From: Topomyia yanbarensis | Taxonomy: Eukaryota > Arthropoda > Insecta > Diptera > Culicidae | Direction: 5' to 3' | Length of the DNA: 64,000 nucleotides | NCBI RefSeq assembly: GCF_030247195.1 | Contig: NC_080672.1 | Coordinates: 11,966,001 to 12,030,000 of the forward strand | Shown here: positions 44,769 to 57,339 of the stretch, piece after piece | How positions within the stretch are numbered: position 1 is the first letter of the stretch | How the letters are laid out: the number at the start of each line of letters is the position of its first letter | Notes under the pieces: model-generated | What the model was told of the DNA's origin: nothing | Seen by the model: the letters and a program-made list of their open reading frames with translations, nothing else | Databases searched by the model: none | Made by a program: the position numbers and the translations under genes

Positions 44769-47700
44769 TCAAGCATCCAGAGGCAGAACTGCTAACTTCG
44801 CCGTGGTTCGACTGAAAACACCGCTGTTGGTCTTTACCATCACCGCCCTTATTATCCCATCAGAACCTGGATGGACATTAACCACCCTGCCTAAACGCCA
44901 TTGTTGGGGTGGCATATTCTCCTCCTTCAAAACGACGAGATCTCCGATTCTTACTTCGGTGTATTTGCGATTGTGCTTCGGTCTGCGTTGTAGCTCCTGA
45001 AGATAGTCTCGTGACCACCTCTTCCAAAATTCGCTTCGCATCTTCTGAATGATTTGATATCTGGACAGTGTACTTAGCTTGACGTCGTCTGATTCAGGCT
45101 CACATATGGCAATTAGCTCTCGGCCTATGAGAATATGCCCAGGTGTTATCGCCTTCAGGTCATTAGGGTCAGCTGATTGAGGAACAAGCGGTCTCGAATT
45201 GAGGATGGCTTCAATCTGGGCAACCAAGGTGTTCCACTCATCGTAGGTAAACCTTCCATCGCCGACAACTCGTTTTATGTGACGCTTGGTTGATTTGATA
45301 CCAGCTTCCCAAACGCCACCGAACTCGGGTGACCGCGCCGGAATAAAGTGCCATTTTATTTCTTGAGGTAGACAGTAATCACTGAGCGCCTGCTTCATAT
45401 CCCGTTGATTGAACAAGACGTATAGTTCATGCAGTGCCGAGTTCGCCCCGATGAAGTTTGTGGCGTTATCGGAGTGTATTTGGGTAGGGACTCCACGTCT
45501 GGCCACGAAACGCTTCAGCACGTTGATGAAAGCTTGAGTTGATAGGTCCACTGCCAACTCGATATGGACCGCCTTTGTAACCATGCAAATAAACAATGCA
45601 ATATAAGTTTTCAGATACACCGGTTTCCGTGGGTTGCCTGTTTTGACGTGAAAAGGCCCACCGTAGTCGACACCAACTCTTGAGAAAACGTCTGATTGTG
45701 TGACACGAAACTTTGGTAAGTCTCCCATGTAACGCTTGATTTCCCGGGGATTTGTTTTGAAGTAGCGAATGCACCTTTTGAGATGCTTCTGGATCACATT
45801 CTGTCCATCAACGATCCAAAATCGCTGTCAAAGCGCAGATAGCAAACCACTGGGTCCAATGTGCAGGTACGTTTCATGGAAATCGTTAATGATGATCTTT
45901 GTCACATGATGCTTCGGTGGAAGTATAATCGGATGACGCTGTCCAAAGGTTAGATTCGCGTGCTTGATTCTGCCGCCTACACGTAATATTCCGGATTCGT
46001 ATATGGGATTCAGCGAGCGCAAATCTCCCACATATTTGTGGTTCATATTCTGCGTAGTGTTGTACCTCTGTATCTGCTTGATATCATCAGCGTAATATTG
46101 TCGCTGCACCAGGCTGACGATCATGTCAAGACTTACTTGATATTCTTCAACCGTAGGAAATACTTCATTGTCATTCGCTGTTCGTATCCCCTTCGTTTTT
46201 CTAATGAATCGTGCTACGTATGCCATCACTCTCCTCAGTTTACGAAATGAACTGTACCTTTCCAGAACCGGAAAGTCAATCGATTGACAACTGACTGGAA
46301 GCGCAATTGTTTTAACATCTGGTATCAAGATTTCTTCAGTAAACACAAACTCTTTGTAGGTAGCGGTACGCGAAAATGATGGACCATGCCACCAGACATC
46401 ATTGTGCATTAGTTCTCCCGGTAGGACACCTCTCGACACCATATCCGCAGGATTCAAAGCTGACAGTGTATACTTGAATTCATAACCCTTTGTAGATCGT
46501 TGTATTTCAGCTACACGGTTGGCAACAAAAGTATTGAGTTCGTGTGGTGATTTTTTTAGCCAACAAAGGACGATTTGGGAATCCGTCCACAGAACGATGT
46601 TGTTGAAATCCAGTTTAAGTGCCGTTGTGACTACCTTCACTAAACGAGACATCAGCAGGAATGCGCATAACTCCAAGCGGGGAACCGTCTGATTAGGAGC
46701 TACCTTAGATTTGCTCGTCAGTAAATGCACTTCTGCGTTGCCGTTTGAACAAATTGAACGTATATACACACACGTACCGTAGGCTGCCAAGGACGCATCG
46801 GAGTAAGCGTGAAGTTCGATAGCGATTCTGTTGTCCGTCAGCACGTAACGATTGATAGTCATTCCAGCAGTTGCAATAAGACTCGCGATGAAATTAACCC
46901 AATTGTTTCGTTGTTCTATTGGTACTTCTTCATCCCAGTCGATTTTTAATTTCCACAGTTCACGCATGAGAAGTTTGGAGACTAACGTGGCCGGTGCAAG
47001 CAGCCCGAGAGGATCATAAATTTTTGACATCTCTGACAGAATATGTCGCTTTGTTATCGCAGTTTGCGCTTGAATCGGGTTTATCCTGAAAGCTAATTCG
47101 TCCGACGACGGATTCCAAAGCAGCCCTAGTGTTTTGATAACGTCATTTGCTCCACTTATTTCCAAAGTTGATTGCTTCTCTCGTAGCTCGTCGGGAATTG
47201 ATTCCAAAAACTCAGCTGAATTAGAGCACCACTTGTGTAACTGGAACCCGCCGCTGTCTAATAGCTGTGTCAATTGCTTAGCAGCAGTTTGAATTTCGTT
47301 CACTGAATCGCCTCCGGACAAAACATCATCCACGTAAAAATCTTTGACCACAATCGCAGCAGCCAGTGGAAATTTAGATCCCTCGTCAGTAGCTAATTGA
47401 TTCAGAGTGCGTGTGGCTGCAAACGGTGCTGACGCTGTACCATATGTCACAGTTGTCAGATCATATGTTTGAAGTGAATCCGTAGGATGCTTTCGCCAAA
47501 TGATCCTCTGGAATTTCTTGTCGTCGTCATGAATCCTGATTTGGCGATACATTTTGGATATGTCGCTTGAGAAGACGTATCGGTGGATTCGGAACCGCAT
47601 CACGATGTTCAGCAACGAATCTTGCACAGCCGGTCCGATCATAAGCAGATCGTTTAGCGACACGCCAGAAGACGATTTCGCCGATGCGTCGAAAACCGTT

Positions 47701-48424
47701 CGTAGTTTGGTAGAAGAAGAAGTAGGTTTCAGAATGGCGTGGTGAGGTAAATAGAAGTTTGGGCTGCTACTCACCTCTGACTCAGGCGTTTCCTTACAGT
47801 GGTTGAGCCGTATGTATTCCTCCATAAAGAAATCATATTGTTCTTTCAGCTCCGAATTGGTTGCCAGGCGTCTTTCAAGGTGTCCAAACCTTTGGAGCGC
47901 CTGCTGGCGTGAGTCGCCAAGCTTGTTAGTGGTGTTACGGAAGAGTAATCTGACCACATATCGGCCGGAGATGTCCCGGGTCGTTGTTAGTTGGTAATGT
48001 TGTTCACATAACTCCTCTTCACTCGACAGCTTCGTTGATAGTGGAACTTCTTCCAATTCCCAGAAACGTTGGATTAACTGTTCGAGTTGATGATCAGGAT
48101 CGGAAAGCGCTGTGTGGCAGCCTTTGTATTGACGGTATGGTGAACGTCCGGTAACAGCACCCGAAACTACCCATCCAAGTGTCGTCTCTTGAAGGACCGG
48201 TAATTTATCGCCGAGCTGTATTTGCCCAGTCCTCAGTATGTGGAAAAACAGTTGTGCATCAATTAGGAGATCGATGCGCTGGGGCTTGTAAAAGTTTGGA
48301 TCTGCTAACAAAACTCCATCCGGAATAATCCAGTCGGATACGTTGAGCTTGCTTGCTGGAAGAATGTTAGCAATCCGAGGAACGACGAGACATTTGATTT
48401 GTCGATATATCCGTTGATACGTGA
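44769..48424 (-). pseudogene. BEL/Pao pol: RT, RNase H, integrase (frameshift and stop)
   Basis: After the shift near 48.42 kb the frame gives KCLVVPRIANILPASKLN, an A17-like linker, then RT with TVFDASAKSS, YVFSSDISKMYRQIRI (first Asp) and FYVDDVLSGGD (catalytic YVDD). RNase H follows (LHAYSDASLAAYG, VLWTDSQIVLCWL). An in-frame TGA at 45828-45830 lies where relatives have Arg before the QRFWI integrase start. The integrase then runs from about 45797 to 44769 with VGVDYGGPF, IHSDNATNF and EFGGVWEAG (the D,D,E triad) and a C-terminal DUF5641 domain. All active-site residues are present; the two lesions would prevent a full polyprotein. Confidence 0.88.
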
Positions 48425-50068
48425 GCCAAACTGAACAGCTAACATGTGTTTGACAGGCGTTTCCTTGCCGTTGATACCGACGACACTGGTGGAACATCGA
48501 TTTCGACTAATACCAAGGAGATTAGCCATTGCCTCAGTAATCAGGTGCAGCTGCGATCCGGAATCAAGTAAAACACGGCACAGCTTGCTCTGTCCATGTA
48601 CATCGAGTATGTTCACGATCGCTGTTGATAGCAGCACTGCTTCTTGTTCGTTAGTACTTGTGGCGCAGTTGAGGGTTACTACGTTGCTCGTATTTGTCGA
48701 AGCTTTGCCGGTTTCGGTAGACTGAACATCAGTAGTTTTGCATGTATCATCACTCGGTTTCGGGATGTCAATGTGTAGAACCGTGTGATGTCGTTTGTTG
48801 CAGTCACGACAAGAGTGCTTTGATGAACATTTTGCTGTCATGTGCCCTTTTCTCAGACAATTGTAACATACGCCAGCTTGTTTGGCTTTGGCGTTTCTGT
48901 CGGTAGCAGAAAGTTTGAGAAGCTCTTCACACTGATGGTTGAAGTGCGCCTTCTCGCAGAACACGCATTTTGTTTCGCTTGTCACCGTAAGCGTCGTAGA
49001 TTTTGTCTGTAACTTCTGCGCGTGCTCTGGCGCGCTAGGTTTTTGTTTAACCTTCTGCTGACTGGCCTCTACCCGTTCGAGAACCTGAGTGTGTTTTTCC
49101 AGGAGGGAAATCGTATCAGCGTATGTGGGAATCACACCGTGCTTGTTTGTAGCTTCCCACATCTTTTTTGTTTCGAAATCGAGTCGAGAGGCAATCACAT
49201 TTACCAACAGAATGTCTGAGAGGCCTAGTACATCGTACCCGTAGTATCTGAGCGAATCGACATGCCTTACGCATTCTTCGATTAGTTCTCTCAACTGCTT
49301 ACCACTTTCTTGAGTCATCGGTTTGAGCTGAAGCAACCGAGATGCATGAATGTCTACGATTTTCCGTTTATCTTCGTATCGTTGCTGGAGAAAGTTCCAT
49401 GCACCGTCAAAATTGTTTGCGTTGATAAACTGCTGGTTAATCGCACCGGCCGCTTTCCCGATTAGACACTTATCCAAGTGGTATAACCTTGTAGCAGCAT
49501 CCTCGGACGGACACTTCTTCATGATATCTAGAAACATCGACTTAAATTTGAACCAATGCTCTGGTTTCCCGTCGAACATCGGTAGCGGTGTATGTGGTAA
49601 CACGGACTGTTGTACTCGAATCTGTGGCGCATTGGATACCAGCTGTAGACCGGAATGCACCTGTAGCTCCTGTTTTTTGTGTCTATCCAACTGCCTGCAT
49701 ACTTCCGCTCGCACTTCCGTGTACAATTGTTCGAACTCAAAATACTCCTGTTCTTCTTCCTCCTGCTTGTGTGGCGTAGCAGCAAACAACTTTGCTTGGC
49801 AATCGTTCATGTCGAGGTACGCAGCATCAATCGTACGTAGAAATGTATCCAGCACATATTCGTCGACAGGAATCTGCTCATCATCTGCTTTGATGAGGTT
49901 TGTTTTGATGCGTGCGATCTTCGCCTTAGTGAATTCGCACCGTCGTTGAAGTGCTTGTAGCTCTTCCGCCATTTTCTTTCGTCGCTCTGCCTCGGCCTTC
50001 GCCACTTTCTGCTGCCTCACTGAAGGAAGTATGGGAATTTTCGAGCTGCGACGGGTGTTTACCGGCAT
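48424..50068 (-). CDS. BEL/Pao gag and protease
   Basis: I chose the ATG at 50068 (MPVNTRRSSKIPILPSVRQQ) because the open frame upstream lies in the LTR and leader. Order: a Lys/Glu-rich N-terminus with coiled-coil-like heptads, a DUF1759-type Gag core (LPMFDGKPEHWFKFKSMF through LRELIEECVRHVDSLRYYG), zinc knuckles CYNCLRKGHMTAKC and a CRDCNKRHHTVLH variant, then an aspartic protease with LLDSGSQLHLI as active site. Gag packages the RNA and protease matures the polyprotein. The frame drifts out near 48.42 kb, where the continuing protein moves to another frame, so the polyprotein is interrupted unless a frameshift is used. Confidence 0.88.
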
Positions 50069-50135
50069 CGAAATTACCGACGAAAACGATCGATTTTTCG
50101 CGTTATTCCATATCCGTAGTTCGAAGGACCAATTA

Positions 50136-50356
50136 TGTACGGTTTCGGAATGGAATTCGTTGAATGGACTGTAAATTGATCGGAAAAAAGAAACGTGTTT
50201 ATTTTCTGTTTGATATTGCGTGTTAATTTCGCGACGAACGGCGTACGAATCCCTTTTTGTTACAGGGTTGCCAAATGATATAGAAATACATATGTTATCA
50301 ATAACATACAAAATAGGGTAATAATAGGAATTTGAAATAACCGTTGCATCCGAACA
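50136..50356 (-). repeat. BEL/Pao 5' LTR
   Basis: 221 bp copy at the 5' side of the element on the minus strand. CAGGG follows at 50357-50361. Confidence 0.93.
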
Positions 50357-50361
50357 CAGGG

Positions 50362-50894
50362 TATCATCCAAACAATATGTGGAATCGTTGGACTATATGG
50401 GTTAAAGTTTGTGCATAATATTTTTTTTATTTGGTCAGTTTTGCTGCTTGAGAAATTTATTGATTGGGGATCTGTTATTTCGTCGGGAAAACACTGTCTG
50501 GTCTGTTATGGCGAACGACAGACAGATTTTTTTTGGTGAAACCAAAAAAAGTTTAGCTAGAACCGTATAATAATGTCCTATTTTTATCAATTGTGAATAA
50601 AGAACCACTCTAATCTAGGTCGTGATCTGATTGTGAGCGATTGCTAATTTAAAGCAATTGGTTTTGAATTTGATCATACATTTAAATTTATATTAACATT
50701 CTGAGGTCATTATTTTAGCCATTTATTATACGATGGCGCATCGTTTAACTTTTTCCTATTGAAAACAAATTTTAAATTTAGTGGAAACAGCAATGTTTTT
50801 TATTAGATAAGGTGTTCCTAAATCATAATTTATGCTGATAATGTTGCGGTGAAAGGAGAAAAGTGAGACTAGTTATGTAAGCTATGCAAGCTAG
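50362..50894. other. No gene recognised
   Basis: AT-rich sequence between the BEL element and the family-X repeat; no repeat ends recognised. Confidence 0.3.
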
Positions 50895-51710
50895 GCTCAA
50901 TGGAGATATCCAAGTCAGTTTTGGATCACATACATTTGGAGGAGATGTTGCTTCAAGCTGTCCTCAACTCCTATTTGGCAGTTTTCACTTCGTTTTCTGA
51001 CGTATTCTTAATGGTCACATCATTAGCGTTTCCGCATTAGAATTGGCAGACAGCCTTTGTTGATTATAAGATTAGGGAATGTGGGGAATAAAGTAATATA
51101 TAATATCTTTTTTTGCGCCAGTAAAGCTCCTTGAGAGTCTCATGTACGAGTTCCAAAGGAAATTGAGGTTTCGATGAAATGCCGGAAGAGATGAGGAGCA
51201 GTAAGCGAGTTTTACAAGAGGGACTGAGACACTTACTACTACTGAAATGAAATCTGTAAGTAGCACTAATACATATATAATTTCAGGAACGGTACGGGAT
51301 AGCGCTGGACCTGTGGCGTTCGATTGGCATAGTCTGTTCTCATTGGTTCGGAAGTCTTCTTGGCTGGTTTTGGTAGATGTATGCAAGTGGATAGATCAAT
51401 TATCGACAAATATATGATTACGGCCTAAAAGCCAACTGTCAAAATCTACTTTGAATGGAAATTCCAGACAAACCGTTACTAGTCGAACACAGTTGACAAC
51501 AGTTTATGAAAGAGAAAACTTTTCTCTTTCATTTACTACCAACATCTGTGATTAGCGTGTAACGGTTTGTCCGGAATTTCCATTCAAAGTGGATTTTGAC
51601 AGTTGGCTTTTAGGCCGTAATCATATGTTTGTCGAGAATTCACTTGGGTGGGGGACATGTGGATCCTGCTAGTTGTCGACTCTTTTGACCTTTGGTATTA
51701 AGCTAAATTA
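50895..51710 (+). repeat. Family-X repeat, plus copy, split by a MITE
   Basis: Two coding-like segments recur. The first (50905-51085) reads IQVSFGSHTFGG and matches 57.34-57.58 kb in reverse complement (IQVSLGSHTFGATSDVASRC). The second (51249-51390, resuming 51650-51705 after the MITE) reads AGPVAFDWHSLFSLV and matches 53.38-53.68 kb in reverse complement. A GT donor (CTGTAAGTAG) and an AG acceptor (AATTTCAG) sit between them in each copy, as in a spliced gene. This copy has frameshifts. Protein family not recognised. Confidence 0.6.
51396..51645. mobile_element. MITE with long inverted repeats inside family-X repeat
   Basis: The ends contain ATTACGGCCTAAAAGCCAAC and TGTCAAAATCTACTTTGAATGG with their reverse complements, giving arms of at least 75 bp around a 60-70 bp centre. 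Extension to TCGACAAA on both sides suggests the terminus. Sequence on each side aligns continuously with the uninterrupted copy at 53.5 kb, which shows it is an insertion. Target duplication is unclear. Confidence 0.78.
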
Positions 51711-52234
51711 GGAAAGGTTATAGTGCAGCAGCTTCTAGAAATGCTGAGTAGCCTTTTCGGGTCGGTGTCGGTGTGATCTGTTCGAGCCGAACCAGATGGA
51801 CATTCGGTTCGAGAAAACTTTATGGGGAATTGCGAGTAAATATTATCCAAATTCTTTATGGGCAGAGATTCTTTTTGTGAAACTTTGACATGTCTTCACC
51901 CGTTCAGTTAGTCAGAATAATGATAATAGGAAAAAATGAATATTTGCCTGATCTATATCCTGACAATCACCACTATTGACTAGAACAGGGACAATCGAAT
52001 TCTGGTTTAAGATGAAGGTGAAACAGCACAGTTGTGGGACAAAGTATTCGCGAATAAGGACTAACACTGCTAGTATTTTTACCGCAACCATGAATAGTCG
52101 ATTGATCCGCTTCGAACCTAGGAAACAAAAAGAAAATTAAGAAGAAACGTAAGTGGATTCAATGCGAAATTCTCACTATTGTTTGTTTTGTTGTATTGGC
52201 TACAACGAAAATGTGCAGTTAAGGACGTCCTGAA
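51711..52234. other. No gene recognised
   Basis: AT-rich spacer between repeats. Confidence 0.3.
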
Positions 52235-52637
52235 CAGAGTCACAAGGTGGCAGCTAAAATGGCTGCCGTCGTTTCTGCTTCTTTTTATTTCATCGTCAAA
52301 ATCAAAACATTGCATTGGCTCGCAAGACAAAATCGTTTGAAACTTGAATGTCTTAGCTTAGATTGCTTATAGATTTTATCACTGTATGTACGCATGTTAG
52401 AATAAGCAGATGAATAGATTCCCGTCACGAAATTCGTTTTCGTTTAGGAAATTTGTACCTGTTTGTTTTTCAAAACAAATGAAACAGGCGGATAAAAATC
52501 AGCCAGCTGATTATTGAACGATACACTTGTGTGCATCCCATCTACTACCGTTATAACACGCTCTAGCTGCACACAGATGTTGTAACGTAAGTCGAACATA
52601 CCCGAACCTTTGTTGTGATTTTGGCATCGCTTCACCT
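52235..52637 (-). mobile_element. Second copy of the 402 bp element
   Basis: Reverse complement of 37561-37962, with shared blocks CAGAGTCACAAGGTGGCAGC at one end and TTTTGGCATCGCTTCAC at the other. Flanks are CTGAA and CTTAA, near to the CTCAA target of the first copy, so the element may prefer CTNAA sites. The middle (52400-52480) is diverged. Confidence 0.75.
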
Positions 52638-53383
52638 TAAATAAAATATGCAAAACGAAAAAGTTGTTGCCACTGATATATGTCAACAGAGATATACTTA
52701 CAGTACAGAGATTTGCGTTCCCACTAAGCAATTACATGTACTTACTATCTCTATGGCAAGCACAGAACATAGCAATGAACCTAAGTAACTATAAGCATTG
52801 CACAATATTTTCTATACATTTGCACTAATGTTATTGTTATTTATCAGTGTGCAATCGGGCTGCCTCAATAACCTGTTTTTGCAACCTATGTACATTAAAT
52901 GTACATCTATCGGCTCACCGTTGCACATATCATTGTGTGCAGTGCTCTGTGCATCTAGAACTTTCCCCCTCCCCTCATGAGCGTTATGGTGGCTCAGAGT
53001 TTGTCCTTTCGTGTTGCTCAGGGATACATTGCCCCTATGCACATCCACACATAGGCACACATGCATACAGAATTTGATCATCCCTGTTGCAATCAAAATT
53101 CATATTTTGTTACGATCCTTAATTTTTTCTATCATCATTATGCTGAGTAGCCAGATGGGAAAAGTTCTTTTAGGGTTTCACAAAAAGAATGCCCATAAAG
53201 GACACAATGCCCATAAAGGACATGAGAAATATTTATCCACCATTCCATATAATTTTCTCGGAACAAATGTCGCTCTGGTTCGACTTAAACAGACCGCATT
53301 GACCCGAAAGGGTTGCTTACAATTTCTAAGAGCCGTTGTGCTTGGTCGAGCTAAATGGTCATAAAAAAGTCCTGAATAATTGA
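52638..53383. other. No gene recognised
   Basis: Contains a short direct repeat of GCCCATAAAGGACA (53190-53222). The frames at 52798-53096 and 53011-53364 have no family signatures. Confidence 0.3.
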
Positions 53384-53858
53384 CTATTTTTTAGGTACCA
53401 CTCGAGTACTCCTTTCCCGAACTAACCCGTACTCAAGGCCAAAGTCGATAACCAACAGGATCCACATATCCCTGCATCCAAGGGAAATGATATATCGATT
53501 TGTAGGTAGAAGCACACGTCTACCAACCAGCCGTGAAGACATTCGAACCAATGAGAATGGACCATGCCAGTCGAAGGTCACAGGCCTAGCGCCATCCCGT
53601 ACAGTCCCTGAACTGTTTGAGCTGGAATAATAATGTATGTTAGTGCTACTTACAGATTACATTTCAGGGGTAGTGTATCACTTCCTCTTTTAAAACTTAC
53701 ATATAGGATTTTCGATTGATGCGCACCGGTGTAGTGGAGTGCACTGGTTTTGCACTTTCTAGCAGGTGTCAATGGAACATACCCAGTTTTCTGCACTTCT
53801 GCTAGAAAGTGCAAAAATGGTGCAGCTCCAGTCATCGAATCCGCCATTGTCTTTGGAA
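53384..53858 (-). repeat. Family-X repeat, minus copy, distal part
   Basis: The best-preserved second segment. On the minus strand 53581-53384 reads MTFDWHGPFSLVRMSSRLVG and continues open for 65 codons through a hydrophobic WILLVIDFGLEYG stretch. A splice-like AG (TTATTCCAG) and GT (CTGTAAGTAG) lie upstream at about 53625-53670. The copy continues beyond the hAT element at 57.34-57.6 kb. Confidence 0.6.
53725..53840. mobile_element. Palindromic miniature element, copy 1
   Basis: Inverted arms with GTGCACTGGTTTTGCACTTT and CTAGCAG, then the complement CTGCTAGAAAGTGCAAAA. A second copy with the same arms is in the Jockey RT at 62.84-62.95 kb. Confidence 0.7.
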
Positions 53859-53866
53859 CTCAGGAG

Positions 53867-56800
53867 TAGACCTGTGCGCCGCCGCGCCACGCCGCCGCCG
53901 CCGGTAATTTTTAGCGTACGCCGACGCCGAACGGTAGATCGGCGGCGCGCCGCCGATGCATTTTTCCCGCGCCGATAATTCGCAAAATCTAAAATTGTTG
54001 ACTCTTAATTTTATCCACAAATCTAGGAACATTGTCTATGGACCGAATATACCACGTTAACTGATTGATGATTTATCACATCTTGATCATTATTTGGTAT
54101 TAGGGGTCGTCAATTGGATTACTAAATTAAAATAATCTTGATATTTTCTCGAAAACCATTACACGACACTTACACGTTATATAATTCAAAGATCCATCCT
54201 TGCTTCGTCAACTGGTTATGATTGTGAGCATATAAGTTTCAATTCACCATTCGTGTGCTTGAAATGGTCCACAAATTAAAAAAAACTTCCACTTTCAAGA
54301 TATATGTGCCTGAAATTTACGATTATGTGCCTGATCCTAATCTTTGCACGTAATTAATTTCACTGGAACGCAGTGTATTATTCATTGATTTTTTAACCGA
54401 TTCATAATTCCTAATATGCTACACACGATTCACCAGTCGAGTTCGTGAAACTGTTCATGATGTAATCCATGAAGGAATTAATTTTCCACATAATCTTATT
54501 ATACTTACGTAAACAATAACAAGGAACACATACCTCATCTTCCCCTATTCATGGATTATTCGCTCTGCTTTTTGGTTTTGAAATTTCTATGTGAGCTATT
54601 GTGTACAACTGCTAGCAACCAGTCTCATAGGCACGAGCATTAGATACAAAGACATTACTAGCACCTGTAACCCTGTTATTCTTTTGTTAAAATTCAGAGA
54701 AATGTTCGGAATTAAACGAAACTGTGCTGAGCAAAATACATTACCTAGCCACAATTCATGTCCGTGAAATAATTTAGAAAACTATAAGACACGTGACTCT
54801 GTGTAAAAAATCCAACGGTAAGCTCAAGACTAAAATATCATGATAACACGACGAGAATTTACGAAAATCGTTGCACGTTGTTCAATTCTTGACTGTTTTA
54901 GTCAATAAAGTCAATACAAATCAATGTTTCATTTTCAATACGAGGTTTATTTATAATTGATTGAATCGTGACCTATTTTAAAAAAAATTTCTCGAAGAAT
55001 AGTTGAGCAAAGTGATCTTGACTTTTCGCGACGCTGGTGCACAGATGTGGCGATGCAGAGGGTAAGATTTATAGTCTCATAAATTATTCATCGTGTGATC
55101 TAGCCCCACTCAAGAAAGATTTTCAGTGGCAGTTGCACCAGCCCGGTATCACAGACAAATAAGACGTAACACGAGATGAATTTTTATCACTCGTAGAAAT
55201 AAAAGGTCGATTTCAATTACAAATCGGTGGCGTTATTGAAGAGATTTTGACACAGAGCTAAATGCGTTACTTATTTTCCGCACCCACCCGAAAACGTTAC
55301 GGTCTTTTTAATCTCACGCAAACCAAAACAAACAATATGGGCCGGAAATGTGAAATAAATTCTAGTCGAAGTGCCCAAGGTGGGAGTTGTTCACAACCAT
55401 TTCTTAAGTTACAACACGATGCCGATCGGTGAGTAAGCACATAACAGGATGTTAGTAATTTAATTGATTCGGTGTATCGAATGGATTAGAATTTGTTGGT
55501 CCCCGGAACTGCTGGAGAAATTGGCGGGGTGCAGGTGCTACGAAAACTAGAGATACGCTCAGACCATTTTCAATCAGACTTGTTTTGTGATCAGTTTCAT
55601 CCTAACAGGAGCTAACACGTCAAGTCGTGGAATGATTATGATTGATAGTAACTGTATATTTAGGTTTCGTCAGGGTGTAGATCTGTAGGATTCCAGCACA
55701 TCGAGCATACTTTGCACTCAAGATAGAAGTAGACCGTACGTTGTAAGAAAATGTAGTGCCAGGGAATCGTATTTATTATCATCGTGGCGATTTTGTACTT
55801 ACAAGAAGTAAAAGTAAACACCAGCCTGTAAAATGAAGTAATGTGTCTACCTTGAAAGGTGTCCTTACACGATCATTAAAAGTGACATTTCTGCGCAGTA
55901 ATGCCAACAATAATGCCTTGTGTTAGGGTTTCTGATATCTGTGGGATTCTACAAGAGCGACGGTAAACAACCCAGGGACAACTTGACAGATAGTGCTTGT
56001 TTCATATATGCACCACCGATTTGATGGTGGCGCTAGTATGCCTTCTCGAAACGAAAAAGTTTCAAGAGAAAGGCGTTTTTCGTTACGTGTGTTATGAACG
56101 CCGTCAATGCGGCTAGAACAACATCTAGAAAAAGCCTATTCCAAAATGTGAATAAAGAAAACTATTATTAGAGAATAAATTTATCCCTAACTGATAACCG
56201 TCAGCAAAGTTACATAAATCTTATTATATATTTAGCTGGAAGTCGTTGTTTTTAACAACCGGCTTTCTTCCTTCCTAAACATGTTTTGGTTTTCTTGTTG
56301 TGAGAAGTTTGAAATCGTTAAATCATTGGTGCTTTTTATCTCGAGCAATGTAAATGAAAAACATTTTGGCCAGTGAGAGTACATCACCACCAAGCTTAAC
56401 AATTCGTTTTGAATAGAATTTGTGTTTTTATCAGAATTCTTGCAGCAAAAAGAAATGGTAGAAATGCTTAAATTGATTATTTTCCACAGATATGGAAAAT
56501 AATAAATGGGATGCGCCTTTTTCAAATTTTGCTCCATCCGAGCCGCCATGACATCACCAAATCACCCCAAAATTTGCTTATGAATTCAATATATGGGAGC
56601 TGTCAATTGTCTCCGGGCTTACGGTAAAGATGACTAAATAGAAACAAAAAACAATGGAACGACAACAACAATTAATTTCCTCAAACAAAACAAAAACTGT
56701 TTTACCGTTGCTTATTTTCCCAAATATAGAACAATAAATAATTATTTTGGGTCATTGAAATACAGTCGTTACTCTGCATTCTTCAAATTTGTCAATTGCA

Positions 56801-57287
56801 ATCATTATTTCATGCAAAGTCGTAGTATGCGACATCGACAATTTTTCTATTTCGTTCTTCAAATTTTACAACTGTAAAAATTGTTCCACCTTTCATTTAT
56901 TATCTTGCATTTGGCAAGCAGGGTGGGCACTATTGGAGCTTCAGCTGAAAAAAAAATTGATATGGTTGCGAGAATTACATTTTGTGCAATGTGTTCAACA
57001 GATGTCGCTAGTACATCGTGGGCGATGATTTTTTTAGATTTTCTTTAAGCTGTAACGTTTGTTTGTATGTGCTGTGAAGTCAGTTACAATAGAAACCGAA
57101 AATTTGGGAAAGGAATTGTACTAAGATTTTTTTTAGTTACCTAGGCGTCAATATTCGTCACGCCGACACACGCCGGCGCGCCGCCGCCGATAGGGTCCAA
57201 CGGCGCCACGCAGCCAACGCCGCCGCCGCCGGGCAAAAATGTCGCTTACGCCGCCGCCGATTAAAAATGCATCGGCGCACACCTCTA
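53867..57287. mobile_element. 3.4 kb hAT-type element with CTCAGGAG duplication
   Basis: CTCAGGAG at 53859-53866 and 57288-57295 is a perfect 8 bp target duplication. The ends are TAGACCTGTGCGCCGCCGC and, in reverse complement, TAGAGGTGTGCGCCGATGC, matching the TAGRGSTGTGC start common in hAT elements. About 100-130 bases at each end are GC-rich with repeated GCCGCCG units, in sharp contrast to the AT-rich interior. I find no readable transposase, so it is probably non-autonomous or badly decayed. It interrupts the family-X minus copy. Confidence 0.88.
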
Positions 57288-57339
57288 CTCAGGAGGCGTA
57301 AATATCAATTATCTGAAGAAAAAAAGATATTATATGTCA

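Larger units (their letters stand above)
44518..50356 (-). mobile_element. BEL/Pao LTR retrotransposon, complete, with 5 bp duplication
   Basis: Two 221 bp LTRs at 44518-44738 and 50136-50356 look identical by eye. Read on the coding strand each starts TGTTCGGATG and ends CCGTACA. CAGGG occurs on both outer sides (44513-44517 and 50357-50361), a 5 bp target duplication as BEL/Pao elements make. On the minus strand a primer-binding-site-like TGGTCCTTCGAACTACGG follows the 5' LTR, and a purine tract (GCGGGGGAGGA) precedes the 3' LTR. Between them are gag, protease, RT/RNase H and integrase in BEL order. Near-identical LTRs imply a recent insertion, although the pol reading frame is broken twice. 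Confidence 0.95.
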
